The notes beneath the pieces were generated by a model. The model did not search any database and was not told where the DNA came from. It saw only the letters and a program-made list of their open reading frames with translations. 44,191 nt of DNA from Pseudomonadota bacterium (lineage in GTDB: Bacteria; Pseudomonadota; Gammaproteobacteria; Steroidobacterales; JBCBZW01), in assembly GCA_039193195.1 (NCBI GenBank), contig JBCCWS010000049.1, positions 1 to 44,191 on the forward strand, read 5' to 3'. Positions 11,862 to 20,328 of this stretch are shown here, in pieces. Made by a program: the position numbers and the translations under genes. Every line of letters begins with the position of its first letter. The first letter of the stretch is position 1.

Positions 11862-14768
11862 ATGGGAGTGAGTGCTCGTGCACTCACCGGTCAGCGCAAG
11901 CCCGCAGGGTGGCCTGCCGGTGCGCTAGGGACGTGCCAGCGGCTCGTGCTGCTTTTGGTCGTCTGCCTGTCACAGTTTCCTAGCGTTGGGGCGCAAGACG
12001 TACGCGTTCAGCGCTTCCGCCCGGACCTAGACTTGTATCCGCAGTACTTTTCGGTCGCTCAGGGCCCCGACGGCATGGTGTACGTGGGGCATGAGAACGG
12101 CGTGCTTCGCTTCGACGGCAATCGCTGGGCGCTGATCGAGGTCGTGTCACGCGGCCCGGTGCGTGCCCTTCATCGCGATGCGCAAGGCAGGATCTGGGTC
12201 GGTGGTGCCGAGTGTTTCGGCTACCTAGAGCGTCGCGCGGACGGCGCTGAGCGTTATGTCGACCTCACCCCTGCCTTCGAGGGTGAGCTTGCGGGCGCGA
12301 CCTTCGGTGACATCCTGCAAATCGTCGAGTTGGACGGGCAGCTGTGGTTCGCGGCGGAGCAACACCTGTTCGCCCTCGCCAGCGATGGCCGTCCGTTGGG
12401 CCTGTGGTTCAACCCCGGTCGCTTCGGCGCGATTGCCGCGGTGCGAGGAGCCCTGTGGGTGCATTGGTTCGAACGCGGCATATTGCGCTTGCTCAAGGGC
12501 GAGTTTGCGTCGGTGCCCACGGGCGAGGCCTTCGCTGACGACGACGTAGCGTTCATCCACGAGCTGCCCGACGGGCGGGTGTTGATCTACGACTGGTCCC
12601 CGCAGCTGCGACTTTGGGACAACGGCGTCGTGAACAGTATCGATGGGCTCTCCTACGACGACCTCGCCCCGCTCAGTGCTTTGCACGTCCTCGAACGGGA
12701 CAAGGTCGCCTTTGGCGGCACCGACGGGGTTTTGCGTGTGCTCGACCTGCGCACCAAGCGCTTTGCGCACGTGCCGGTGACCGATAACTACATTTCTTCC
12801 ATCGAGCGCGGCGCCGACGGCGCACTGTTGCTGATCGACGACGGCGGCCTGTTGCGCTTGCCCTGGCCTGCGCAGTGGATCGAGTACGGATCAAAGGCCG
12901 GATTCACCGGCTCGGTGATGCACATACTCAGTGCCGATGATGAGCTGATCCTCTCTACCGACGCGGGTGTGTTTGCCGCGGAGCTCGCCGATGACGGGCT
13001 GCCGGTGGTGCCCTTCAAACGCCTGCCTTGGGAGACACAGGACACCTGGCAGGTCCACGACACACCATACGGCCGCCTAGTGGCTGACCGCGCGGGCGTA
13101 CAGCACCTGGTGGGTGGGCGCTTGAGGCTGGTGGGACTGGAGGGAGTTCTCCCGCGTCTGATGATCACCGATCGAAGGGATGATCGGCTGGTGTGGGTCG
13201 GCGCCGAGATGGGGCTCGGTGCACTTCGTTACGAGGGCAGTGAGTGGCGCGAACTCGCCAGCTTGCGCCGACCCGGGCTGGTTGTTTGGTCAATGGTCCC
13301 CACCGGCGAGGACGACACCGTCTGGCTAGGGACCAACCGCGGATTGATGCAGGCCACCCTGGTGGAGGATAACGGGGCCAGCATCGTGCTCAGCGACGCG
13401 CTTGGCGAAGGGCTAGGCTTGGCCTACGGAAATACGCCCTACGCGGAGGTCAGCGAGACGCCGACGGGCATCGTCGTGGCGACCGATGCGGGTCTATACC
13501 GGTGGGACGGGCAGGCCTTTATCGAGGACGACATCAAGGGCCTGCGCGGGTTGCTAGTCGGCGAGGAGCTGCCTTGGTTTGAGGTCGACTCGCAGGGCAA
13601 GCTCTTCGCGCAGAGTTATCGCGCGCTCTACCGACTCGACAACGACAATTGGGCTGTCACGAACTTGGCTGAGCTGCGGGCCGGGCCCGTCGAAGCCTTC
13701 GCCCACGGACGCGAGGGTGCCCTTTGGCTCGGCGGCGCCCGCCTGTTCCACCACCGACCTCACGGGGAGCCGAGCACCCTGGCGCAGCCCCTTTCCGTGG
13801 TTGGCCTTGAGCGCCGTGATCCCGGGCAAACTGCCTCCGAGTCCCTGGCAGTGAACCGCCCCGTCGCGTTGCGGGGGCGCAGCGCGCGAGTGACGGCCCG
13901 CTTCGGGTTGACTGATCTGGCGCAAACTGAGCCGGCGCGCTACCGCTACCGCTTGCAGGGCGAGGCGTCAGACTGGAGCCCGTGGCAGCGCGAGCCGCAG
14001 GCCACGCTCGATCTGGCCGTTGGGGAGCATGCGCTCGAGGTGCAGGCGCGCACGGGCAGCGGCCATGTCTATGAGGCTGCCCCGGTGTCCCTGAGCCTTA
14101 CGCCCCATCCTCACGATAGCGATCTGGTGCGTATCGCGATCGCCGGTGGTGCCGCCGTCCTCCTAGTGCTCGCCGCCTACGCGAATAGCCGGCGCAAGCT
14201 ACACGCGCTCGCCGCGCGCAATCGCCTGCTCGACGACATCGTGCGTCGACGAACGGAACAGCTGCGCGAGGCCAATCGGCTGCTGACCCAGCAAGCGCAG
14301 CGGGACCCGCTGACGGGCATCGGTAACCGGCGCATGTTCGATCAACGACTCTCGATGCTCTTCGAGCGCGCTCACCTCGAGCGCCTGACGCTCTCCCTGT
14401 TGCTAATTGATGTGGATCACTTCAAGCAGTACAACGACGCCTGGGGGCACCAGGCGGGTGATAGCCTCCTGCGTGAGCTGGCGCAGACCCTTGCCGGCCT
14501 TGTACGGGCCGATTGCACGGTCGCCCGCTACGGTGGCGAGGAGTTCGCCGTGGTGGCGCCTGGGTCTGATCGGACGGCCGCGGCCGCGCTCGCCCGGCGC
14601 CTAGTGAGTGCCCTGCCAAAGGCGCTCGATGGGGAGACCGTGAGCATCGGTGTAGCGACCTTTACTGCGGGCGTTGACGCAAGCGTAGACGACATGATCG
14701 CGCGCGCGGACGAGGCCCTTTACCTGGCCAAGCACCGTGGTAGGAATCGTTTCGAGCAGGCCGCCTAA
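11862..14768 (+). CDS. Diguanylate cyclase with periplasmic propeller sensor (Reg_prop/Y_Y_Y/GGDEF)
   Basis: A 968-residue membrane sensor that should make cyclic di-GMP from two GTP. I chose the ATG at 11862 (AAGGA five bases before it) over an upstream GTG at 11802. A long signal (cleaving near VGA/QDV) leads to a ~640-residue two-component-type beta-propeller (repeats such as GPDGMVYVGHENGVLRFDG and DDTVWLGTNRGL). A Y_Y_Y domain follows (ARYRYRLQGEASDWSPW), then one membrane helix (about 758-780), a short coiled coil, and a GGDEF domain with DVDHFKQYNDAWGHQAGD and active-site GGEEF at about 891-895. The inhibitory I-site is degraded: the expected RxxD before GGEEF reads RADC. Product-feedback inhibition may therefore be lost. 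The ligand sensed is unknown. Confidence 0.92.
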   Translation: MGVSARALTGQRKPAGWPAGALGTCQRLVLLLVVCLSQFPSVGAQDVRVQRFRPDLDLYPQYFSVAQGPDGMVYVGHENGVLRFDGNRWALIEVVSRGPVRALHRDAQGRIWVGGAECFGYLERRADGAERYVDLTPAFEGELAGATFGDILQIVELDGQLWFAAEQHLFALASDGRPLGLWFNPGRFGAIAAVRGALWVHWFERGILRLLKGEFASVPTGEAFADDDVAFIHELPDGRVLIYDWSPQLRLWDNGVVNSIDGLSYDDLAPLSALHVLERDKVAFGGTDGVLRVLDLRTKRFAHVPVTDNYISSIERGADGALLLIDDGGLLRLPWPAQWIEYGSKAGFTGSVMHILSADDELILSTDAGVFAAELADDGLPVVPFKRLPWETQDTWQVHDTPYGRLVADRAGVQHLVGGRLRLVGLEGVLPRLMITDRRDDRLVWVGAEMGLGALRYEGSEWRELASLRRPGLVVWSMVPTGEDDTVWLGTNRGLMQATLVEDNGASIVLSDALGEGLGLAYGNTPYAEVSETPTGIVVATDAGLYRWDGQAFIEDDIKGLRGLLVGEELPWFEVDSQGKLFAQSYRALYRLDNDNWAVTNLAELRAGPVEAFAHGREGALWLGGARLFHHRPHGEPSTLAQPLSVVGLERRDPGQTASESLAVNRPVALRGRSARVTARFGLTDLAQTEPARYRYRLQGEASDWSPWQREPQATLDLAVGEHALEVQARTGSGHVYEAAPVSLSLTPHPHDSDLVRIAIAGGAAVLLVLAAYANSRRKLHALAARNRLLDDIVRRRTEQLREANRLLTQQAQRDPLTGIGNRRMFDQRLSMLFERAHLERLTLSLLLIDVDHFKQYNDAWGHQAGDSLLRELAQTLAGLVRADCTVARYGGEEFAVVAPGSDRTAAAALARRLVSALPKALDGETVSIGVATFTAGVDASVDDMIARADEALYLAKHRGRNRFEQAA

Positions 14769-14785
14769 GGGTCGCGCCCCTTAGG
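14764..14785. terminator. Hairpin spanning two convergent stop codons
   Basis: CCTAAGGG (14764-14771) and CCCTTAGG (14778-14785) form a perfect 8-base stem with a 6-base loop. It covers the stop codons of both the diguanylate cyclase (TAA 14766-14768) and the GNAT gene. No T-run follows on either side, so it may act as a 3'-end stabiliser more than an intrinsic terminator. Confidence 0.5.
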
Positions 14786-15275
14786 GCAGCGCGCGTTGCA
14801 GGTAGATCACTTCTTTCGTGCCCGCTTCTAGCACCTGGGTACCCACCTCTTCGAAGCCTAGGCGCTGGTGAAAGCGCAGAGACCCTGGGTTGGGGGGCTT
14901 GCGGTTGACTTCGCAGCCGATGAAGCGATAGTGCGCCGCGCTTGCCTCGAAGGCGGCGCGGTAGAGTTGCTCGCCAAGGCCCGATCCACGCGTCGTGGCG
15001 TCCACGGCAATGCGGTCTACGTACACCAGGTGCTCGCTGTTGGCTTCGAACCAGCGCAGGTTGGCACTCGGGTAAGCGGTGGTACCGGGGCGCATGAGGA
15101 TCACAAACCCTACGGGCTGCTCCGAATCGGTGACGGCGACAAAGCTGTTCTGTGCGATGTCAAACCATCGCCCCAAGGTGGTGAGCGTCTCCTCGCTCAC
15201 CCCTGGCGTGCTCAGTCTGTTGATTCGATGCAAGGCGGTTAGGTCGTCATCACGATAGTCACGTATGCGAAACAC
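14781..15275 (-). CDS. GNAT-family N-acetyltransferase
   Basis: A 164-residue acetyl-CoA-dependent acyltransferase. The GNAT fold is clear: N-terminal FRIRDYRDDDLTALHRIN, the acetyl-CoA pyrophosphate-binding motif A as VDRIAVDATTRGSGLGEQLY, and the C-terminal motif B region NPGSLRFHQRLGFEEVGT. The P-P-N-P-G-S-L-R-F-H block resembles the COG3818-type predicted acetyltransferases, but the acceptor is unknown. The start is a GTG with GAGG about 9 bases upstream. A 6-base inverted repeat immediately upstream (15282-15298) would pair with this ribosome binding site in the transcript. Confidence 0.86.
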   Translation of the reverse strand: MFRIRDYRDDDLTALHRINRLSTPGVSEETLTTLGRWFDIAQNSFVAVTDSEQPVGFVILMRPGTTAYPSANLRWFEANSEHLVYVDRIAVDATTRGSGLGEQLYRAAFEASAAHYRFIGCEVNRKPPNPGSLRFHQRLGFEEVGTQVLEAGTKEVIYLQRALP

Positions 15276-15281
15276 GGGCCC

Positions 15282-15298
15282 TCACCTGATCGAGGTGA
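15282..15298. promoter_or_regulatory. Inverted repeat over the GNAT ribosome binding site
   Basis: TCACCT-GATCG-AGGTGA is a perfect 6-base inverted repeat with a 5-base spacer, lying 7 bases before the GTG start on the minus strand. It includes the AGGTGA that serves as the Shine-Dalgarno. It could be an operator, or an RNA hairpin that limits translation. Confidence 0.35.
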
Positions 15299-15389
15299 TC
15301 TCGACGCCAAATGCAAAGTATGCGTCGTGGAGCGGGCTGCTCGCCAGTCGCTACACACCTATCCTGCAGCGGGGCAACGTGATGGCTCG

Positions 15390-16245
15390 GTTCAGGTCAC
15401 GGGGGAGTCGGAGGTGACAGCAGCACGCGCAGGTACAGCGGTAAGTGAGCGGCGTCGCTTGGTCTTGGGTGCGCTGGGCGGGGTCGGCGTGCAGCCGAGC
15501 TGCGCCGTGTCCATGGGCGATCTCTCCCCGGGTGCGACACCGGTCGAAACGAATGGGTCCACGAGCGCTGGTAGCGCCGATCCGCAGCGGGTTGCCCAAG
15601 ACGAGGCGCATTGGGCGAAGGTAGCCCAAGCCTACGACCGCACCGAAGGAATTGCGAACCTCGAACACGGCTACTGGGGGCGTATGGCGCGCCCCGTGCG
15701 CGAGCGAAATCGCCAACCTGAGGCGGGTCGAAATTGACGGTGCATGGTACGCGCGTCGCGACTACGCAGCCGACCATTACATGCGGACGGGGACCCTGGA
15801 CCGGGTCGCGCCCTGCCCGGACGAGGCTCACCGGTCTGCAAGCGTGGCGTCGAGGGTACACACGGGCACCTCTAGCTTCGCCTCGGTGATGACCGTCCCC
15901 GCAGCCTTGGACTTTCACCATGCGGTTGGCGGCGCCTACAAGGAGGCACGCCTACGTTACCTGCGCAGCCTGTGGACGGAGCCCGCAGGCGAAATGGAGC
16001 ATGTCGAAACCCTCGGTGGTCTCGATGAAGCGTCGTGGAGCGGAATAGGCTCCCTTCGACTTCGCGATCGCTCGACAGAGCAGGACGCGCGGTCATTGCA
16101 GCAAGCGCTGGAGGCTGCGGGTGTGTTTACCGTGATCAGGGTGGGTTTGGGCGGCGGTGCCTGCGTGCGTATCACCCCGCAAGTGTTCACTCAGCCGGCG
16201 CAGATCAGCGCCTTGGTTGACGTCTTGAAGCGCTTGCGAAGCTAA
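15390..16245 (+). pseudogene. Decayed class V aminotransferase (isopenicillin N epimerase-like)
   Basis: Remains of a PLP-dependent class V aminotransferase. The first part (to about 15700) has a Tat-like leader SERRRLVLGALGG and the family N-terminus HWAKVAQAYDRTEGIANLEHGYWGRMARPV. The match then shifts reading frame and continues as ANLRRVEIDGAWYARRDYAADHYMR. From there it jumps to the C-terminal domain: GTSSFASVMTVPAALDFH, KEARLRYLRSLW, FTVIRVGLGGGACVRITPQVF and a final LVDVLKRLRS. Roughly 200 residues between YMR and VHTGTS are missing, including the whole PLP-lysine region. With a frameshift plus loss of the catalytic core it cannot be an active enzyme. The 3' frame (15652-16245) remains open and could still yield a fragment. 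Confidence 0.85.
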
Positions 16246-16426
16246 GCACCAAGCGTTGCGCGCGAGCGAGTTCCGAGCCGTGTGATGAGCTGCACAAAAC
16301 CGCGTCTGTCTGGACAGGTCGATGCGGACCAGATCACAGGGGATCCACTTCAGCTCACAGCTGCCAGGCTCGAACACGGGGTTCTGTGATACGGCCCTGG
16401 AGCGTTGAGTGGGCGGGCGTGAAATG

Positions 16427-16465
16427 CTCTCACCCTGCGCGTCGCTCCCCGCGACGCTGAGAGGG
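16427..16465 (+). promoter_or_regulatory. Leader hairpin covering the response regulator's ribosome binding site
   Basis: GCGTCGC (16439-16445) pairs with GCGACGC (16451-16457) around a 5-base loop. After a 6-base bulge, CTCTCA (16427-16432) pairs with TGAGAG (16458-16463). The lower stem takes in part of GAGGG (16461-16465), the only good Shine-Dalgarno for the ATG at 16472. The fold would block initiation of the first gene of the signalling operon. Confidence 0.5.
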
Positions 16466-16471
16466 CTTGGG

Positions 16472-17608
16472 ATGCTCCAAGAGAAGGTACTGTGTGTCGA
16501 CGACGAACCGCGGGTGGGGCAGGGTTATGCCCGGGCTCTGCGGAAGGTCATGCCGCTCGACCTGGCGAGCTCCGGACCGCAGGCGCTCGAGATGATTCGC
16601 ACCAACGGTCCGTACGCGGTCGTCGTCAGCGATATGCGCATGCCGGGCATGGACGGTCTCGAGCTGCTCGAGCAGGTCGAGCGGATCAGTCCAGACACGG
16701 TGCGCATCATGCTCACAGGCAACATCGACATGCGTACGGCTAGTGAGGCGATCAATCGCGGCGGTGTGTTCCGCTATCTGGTCAAGCCCTGCGGCGCGCG
16801 CGCCTTCGCTGAAGCCGTTGTCGATGGCGTGAAGAAATTCCAGGTGCGCCGGGCGGAACGTGAGGTGCTCGATTGTCCGGGCGACGGCGCGGCCGAAGTC
16901 AGCTGTGAGCTGCTGGAGCTCATCGCACCCGGCATGTTGGATCGGGTGCCCGTGATAGAGGCCTTGCTCGATGGCTTGCTCACGCAGCTCCAACAACCCG
17001 TCGGGTGGTCCACCGCCGTGCTCGCACCCCTAGCGCTGGTCGGCGTGGCGGGCGCGGACACGGGTGCCGACGCGCAGCGCAGCGCGAGATTCTCCGAACT
17101 GAGCGCCAAGATAGCCGACGCCGTGCCGCGCCTCGGTGTCCTCTCAGAGGGCGTGCGGTACCAGATGAAGAACTACGATGGTAGTGGCCTACCAGAAGAT
17201 GCGCTCTTGGGTGAGCAGATCCCCTTCGTCGGACGGCTGCTGCGGGTGACCCTCGCCTTCGACGCCCAATGCCAACGCAGTCTCAGCGATCAACAGGCGT
17301 ACGAGGCGCTTGCCGCAAACAAGGAGTGGTTCGACCCCGAGCTGCTTGAGGCACTCTCGCAGCACCTGTCGGCTGCGAAGGGCGTAGTCGCCCCCGAGGG
17401 CAAGGAGGGCATTCCCGTGGCCGTGAAGGAGCTGCGCGAGGAGATGGTGCTCAGCATGCCTGTGACCACGCCCTCCGGCACTGTCTTGATGGGGCGCGGC
17501 AAGGTCCTGACGGAGCGGGCCATCGAACGGCTGCAGTCCTTCGCGCAACACGAACAGATCGAACAACAGGTGTGGATCTATGAGATGCCGGCTCAGGCCG
17601 CCGACTGA
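16472..17608 (+). CDS. Response regulator with degenerate HD-GYP output domain (RpfG-like)
   Basis: A 378-residue cytoplasmic response regulator. I start it at MLQEKVLCVDDE (16472); a longer frame from 16409 adds 21 residues upstream of the receiver. The receiver has the acidic pair Asp10/Asp11, the phosphoacceptor Asp54 in VVVSDMRMPGMDG, the Thr of IMLTGN and the Lys of YLVKP, so it should be phosphorylated. The C-terminal half follows the layout of HD-GYP phosphodiesterases, with YQMKNYDGSGLPEDALLGEQIPFVGRLLRVTLAFDA. However, the HD pair is gone (PLALVGVAG in its place), HHE has become QMKN and GYP is GLP. Cyclic di-GMP hydrolysis is unlikely; a binding or docking role is more plausible. 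The stop overlaps the kinase start by one base. Confidence 0.88.
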   Translation: MLQEKVLCVDDEPRVGQGYARALRKVMPLDLASSGPQALEMIRTNGPYAVVVSDMRMPGMDGLELLEQVERISPDTVRIMLTGNIDMRTASEAINRGGVFRYLVKPCGARAFAEAVVDGVKKFQVRRAEREVLDCPGDGAAEVSCELLELIAPGMLDRVPVIEALLDGLLTQLQQPVGWSTAVLAPLALVGVAGADTGADAQRSARFSELSAKIADAVPRLGVLSEGVRYQMKNYDGSGLPEDALLGEQIPFVGRLLRVTLAFDAQCQRSLSDQQAYEALAANKEWFDPELLEALSQHLSAAKGVVAPEGKEGIPVAVKELREEMVLSMPVTTPSGTVLMGRGKVLTERAIERLQSFAQHEQIEQQVWIYEMPAQAAD

Positions 17609-18417
17609 TGTCCGATCCCACGTCCAGCGAAGTTCGGCGTAGGTCGCAAGAGCGGGCGAAGTTGGAGGCCATCGGAGCCCTGGCGGCGGGCATCGTTCAC
17701 GAGATCAACACCCCAACCCAATACGTGGAAGACAACTTGCGTTTCCTCGCCGACGGGATCCATGAGTTGCTCAGCGCGACGATCGAAAACGACGGCCGTC
17801 ACGAGGCGACTCCGGCGGAGCTGCAGACCCTTGCCGCAGACCTGCGCGATGCCTGCATGGACGCCATCGACGGCATCGGTCGCATCGCGCGGATCGTGGG
17901 GGCGATGCGCAACCTCTCGCATCCCGGGCAAGAGAGCTTCAGTTCGGTGGCGGCCTCAGCCCTGGTGGACGACGCGATGACGATGACGCGCGGTCAGTGG
18001 AAGCATGCGGCACTCGTCATCGATGAGGTCGATGATGGACTTGAGCTCTTCTGCGACTCCCAAGCGATCACCCAGTGCTTGGTCAACTTCATCGTCAACG
18101 CCACCCAGGCGGTGCGCGAGGCTGACCACGTCAGTGGTCGAATTCGCGTGATCGCTGAGCGCCGGGGAGATACCGCTGTGCTCGCGGTCGAGGACAACGG
18201 TCCCGGTGTGCCGCAAGAGCTGCAAGCAAAGATATTCGAGCCCTTCTTTACCACCAAAGCAGTAGGTATGGGGACGGGGCAGGGGCTGGCCTTGGTGCGA
18301 CAGATCGTTGAGCAGGGCCACGGAGGTGAGGTGCGTCTTGAGGATGTGACCGGTGGCGGTGCCCGCTTCGCTCTGCACGTGCCGCTAGTGCCGATCGAGC
18401 CTGCGGTGAGCGGCTAG
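17608..18417 (+). CDS. Soluble sensor histidine kinase
   Basis: A 269-residue kinase with no membrane segment and no recognisable sensor domain. The dimerisation and phosphotransfer helix has His31 in AAGIVHEINTPTQYVEDN, an HEINTP-type H-box. The ATPase domain has N-box QCLVNFIVNATQAV, G1 DNGPGVP, F-box FEPFFTTK and G2 GMGTGQGLAL, all intact, so it should autophosphorylate. Input probably comes from a partner protein or a soluble cue. It overlaps the response regulator by one base (TGATG) and the HDOD gene by one base (TAGTG), so the three are co-translated. The obvious phosphate acceptor is the upstream receiver, Asp54. Confidence 0.92.
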   Translation: MSDPTSSEVRRRSQERAKLEAIGALAAGIVHEINTPTQYVEDNLRFLADGIHELLSATIENDGRHEATPAELQTLAADLRDACMDAIDGIGRIARIVGAMRNLSHPGQESFSSVAASALVDDAMTMTRGQWKHAALVIDEVDDGLELFCDSQAITQCLVNFIVNATQAVREADHVSGRIRVIAERRGDTAVLAVEDNGPGVPQELQAKIFEPFFTTKAVGMGTGQGLALVRQIVEQGHGGEVRLEDVTGGGARFALHVPLVPIEPAVSG

Positions 18418-19592
18418 TGCACGCGCTGTTGGCGGTTGCGGAGGAGGAGTTTGACGCCCTTGGTGAGGCCCTGTCCGGCGCCGAGGACGAGTGGACCTGG
18501 GTGCATGCGCCCTCTCCCGATCAGGCACGCCAGCGCCTCAACGAGGTGGACGGCGACCAGCCCTTCGATGTCGTCGTCAGCGATGTCGGACTCATGGGTA
18601 GCGAGTGGCTTCATGAGGTGGCCGAGCAGTCCCCGATGAGTACGCGCCTGGCGCTTACCGATGACCCGCCACAGGCTGGTGGGTTGGCCTCCGTAGCGCT
18701 CGCCCACCAGTGCCTGGCGAGGCGGACCGCCGCAGAGCAACTCACCCGCGCCATGGGGGCTGCCAAGCGCTGGCGCCCGCCGAGCGCAGATGCCTCCACG
18801 CTCAAACGCCTCACTCGTCTTCGCAGCGTACCGGCGCTTCCGCGCACGCACGGTGAGTTGATGGGCGAACTACAAGAGGAGGAGCCCAACCTCTCGCTCA
18901 TCGCGCAGGTCATCGCGGACGACCCGGCGATGAGCGCAAAGCTCCTGCAGCTGATCAACTCCCCTTACTTCGGCGTACGCGAAGAGGTGGCCAGCATCAA
19001 GCAGGCCGTATTGCTTCTCGGGCTGCAGACGCTGCGCGACCTCGCGATTTCACACGCATTGTTCCAGGCATTCGGCGGTCGAGTTGACTCTGGGTCATTG
19101 GAGCGGCTCTGGCGCGAGGGCCACGTGGTCGCAGCCCTTGTAGACCGCCTGAGCCGCCATCTCGAACTCGACGAGGCTGTGCGCGGCGAGCTGCGCCTGG
19201 CTGCGTTCGTACATGACATCGGCCGCCTGGCGCTGCTGGCCGTGGACGCAGAGGGCTACGCTGATCTCACCACACTTCATGGCGAGGCCCTCGTATCCGC
19301 GGAGCGTGAGCGCTACGGAATGGATCATGCAGCGGCGGGGGCCTACGTACTCGATCTGTGGGGCTTACCCGAGTCGCTGGTGCAAGCGGTTTATCACCAC
19401 CACCGCCCCCCTAGCGACAGCGCGCAGTGGCCATACGGTTGGCTTATCTCCCTGGCCGCGTTGTTCACGCATACGCCCATTGAAGCACTGTCCGATGAGA
19501 CTCTCGGCGAATGGGCGGCGCTGTCGGAAGTGACCTTGGAGCGATTCGCCGAGACTTGCCGAGAGGTAAGCGCAATGGTGCACGGCGCATAG
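18417..19592 (+). CDS. HDOD-domain protein with pseudo-receiver N-terminus
   Basis: A 391-residue protein starting at a GTG that overlaps the kinase stop. Residues 1 to about 115 have a receiver-like pattern (FDVVVSDVGL with Asp56), but the N-terminal acidic pair is not clear and the Lys of the usual K-P switch is replaced (CLARRT). It is therefore probably a pseudo-receiver. The HDOD domain runs from about 127 to 325: RLRSVPALPRTHGELM, ADDPAMSAKLLQLINSPYFG, SIKQAVLLLGLQTLRDLAI, then AAFVHDIGRLALL, where the HD pair is retained, and YHHHRPP. HDOD proteins are usually non-enzymatic signalling partners. This one is likely the output or adaptor of the kinase/regulator pair. Confidence 0.9.
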   Translation: MHALLAVAEEEFDALGEALSGAEDEWTWVHAPSPDQARQRLNEVDGDQPFDVVVSDVGLMGSEWLHEVAEQSPMSTRLALTDDPPQAGGLASVALAHQCLARRTAAEQLTRAMGAAKRWRPPSADASTLKRLTRLRSVPALPRTHGELMGELQEEEPNLSLIAQVIADDPAMSAKLLQLINSPYFGVREEVASIKQAVLLLGLQTLRDLAISHALFQAFGGRVDSGSLERLWREGHVVAALVDRLSRHLELDEAVRGELRLAAFVHDIGRLALLAVDAEGYADLTTLHGEALVSAERERYGMDHAAAGAYVLDLWGLPESLVQAVYHHHRPPSDSAQWPYGWLISLAALFTHTPIEALSDETLGEWAALSEVTLERFAETCREVSAMVHGA

Positions 19593-19625
19593 TGTACGTG
19601 GGCGCGCAGAGGGTAGCTTAGCCGC

Positions 19626-19631
19626 TATCAT
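19626..19631 (+). promoter_or_regulatory. Possible -10 element placing the 19638 start at or near +1
   Basis: TATCAT ends 6 bases before the ATG at 19638, separated only by CGGCGG. No good -35 is visible, so it is a weak candidate. The spacing resembles that of leaderless transcripts. Confidence 0.25.
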
Positions 19632-19637
19632 CGGCGG

Positions 19638-20072
19638 ATGAACATCGGATTCCTCGGCTGGTTGAGTGCGGGCGTAGAGTGCCTCGGGCTCGCGTTGATC
19701 GCTATCGATCTGTACCTGCCAAGGCTTCCGCAGGCGTGGCGTAGGGGCGTCGACGCAACCATGCCGCAGCCCCTCGGGGGCACGCCACGCCAGCGCGAGA
19801 ACTACCGATTGACGATTTGGATCAGCCTGTACGCCGTGGTGTGGATAGCCGTTGCCGGTGGCTTGAGCGCCTTCGACGCCCGCCTCGGTGTTGCCGCCAA
19901 CATCGCCCTAGCGGTGCTCACGGCCTTGGTGGTGTTGCTCTTCGGGCTGTTTCGATTGCTGCGCCTATCCGGTGTGTCATTGGGCCGTGGCAGCAGCCTT
20001 GGCACCCTCGGTCTTGCCACCGCTCTGATCGGTGTGGCCATGCACCTCTCCAACCTTTGGCTTGGCATCTAA
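19638..20072 (+). CDS. Four-helix membrane protein of unknown function
   Basis: A 144-residue predicted inner-membrane protein with about four hydrophobic segments: residues 4-27, 60-78, 84-107 and about 122-142. The loop between the first two is polar (LPRLPQAWRRGVDA and GGTPRQRENYRL). I do not recognise the family. It begins 45 bases after the HDOD gene and may share its transcript. A TATCAT hexamer 6 bases before the start suggests it may also have its own near-leaderless promoter. Confidence 0.72.
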   Translation: MNIGFLGWLSAGVECLGLALIAIDLYLPRLPQAWRRGVDATMPQPLGGTPRQRENYRLTIWISLYAVVWIAVAGGLSAFDARLGVAANIALAVLTALVVLLFGLFRLLRLSGVSLGRGSSLGTLGLATALIGVAMHLSNLWLGI

Positions 20073-20328
20073 GGCGTTTGGTTGCCCGTGGATGGAGGCT
20101 GCCGCTTGTCGTCACCAGCTGGGCGCGGGCGAGCCAGCTGATCGCTCTGGGAACGGGCTGACGGGCAGCCGAGGGCAGGACAGCTGCAGGGTCCCGCGGT
20201 TACCTTGCGCATGTCGTAGGCGCCACCGAGGGAGGGTACTGCGCGTTGCTGGGGGAGGGGAACTCAGCGATAGTGAGGGGCAGGGCGCCCACGGCCCAAT
20301 CGCTCGGATCAGTGACGGAGCGCTGCAC

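Noticed and set aside
20032-20328. N-terminal extension of the hypothetical protein at 20329
   Set aside because: It overlaps the preceding gene and reads as Cys/Arg/Gly-rich sequence unlike a protein; a GTG with GGAG at 20329 is a better start.
20073-20328. Possible structured RNA in the G-rich intergenic stretch
   Set aside because: Considered RNase P RNA and 6S RNA because of GGGAGGG-like runs, but no conserved core sequence of either is present.
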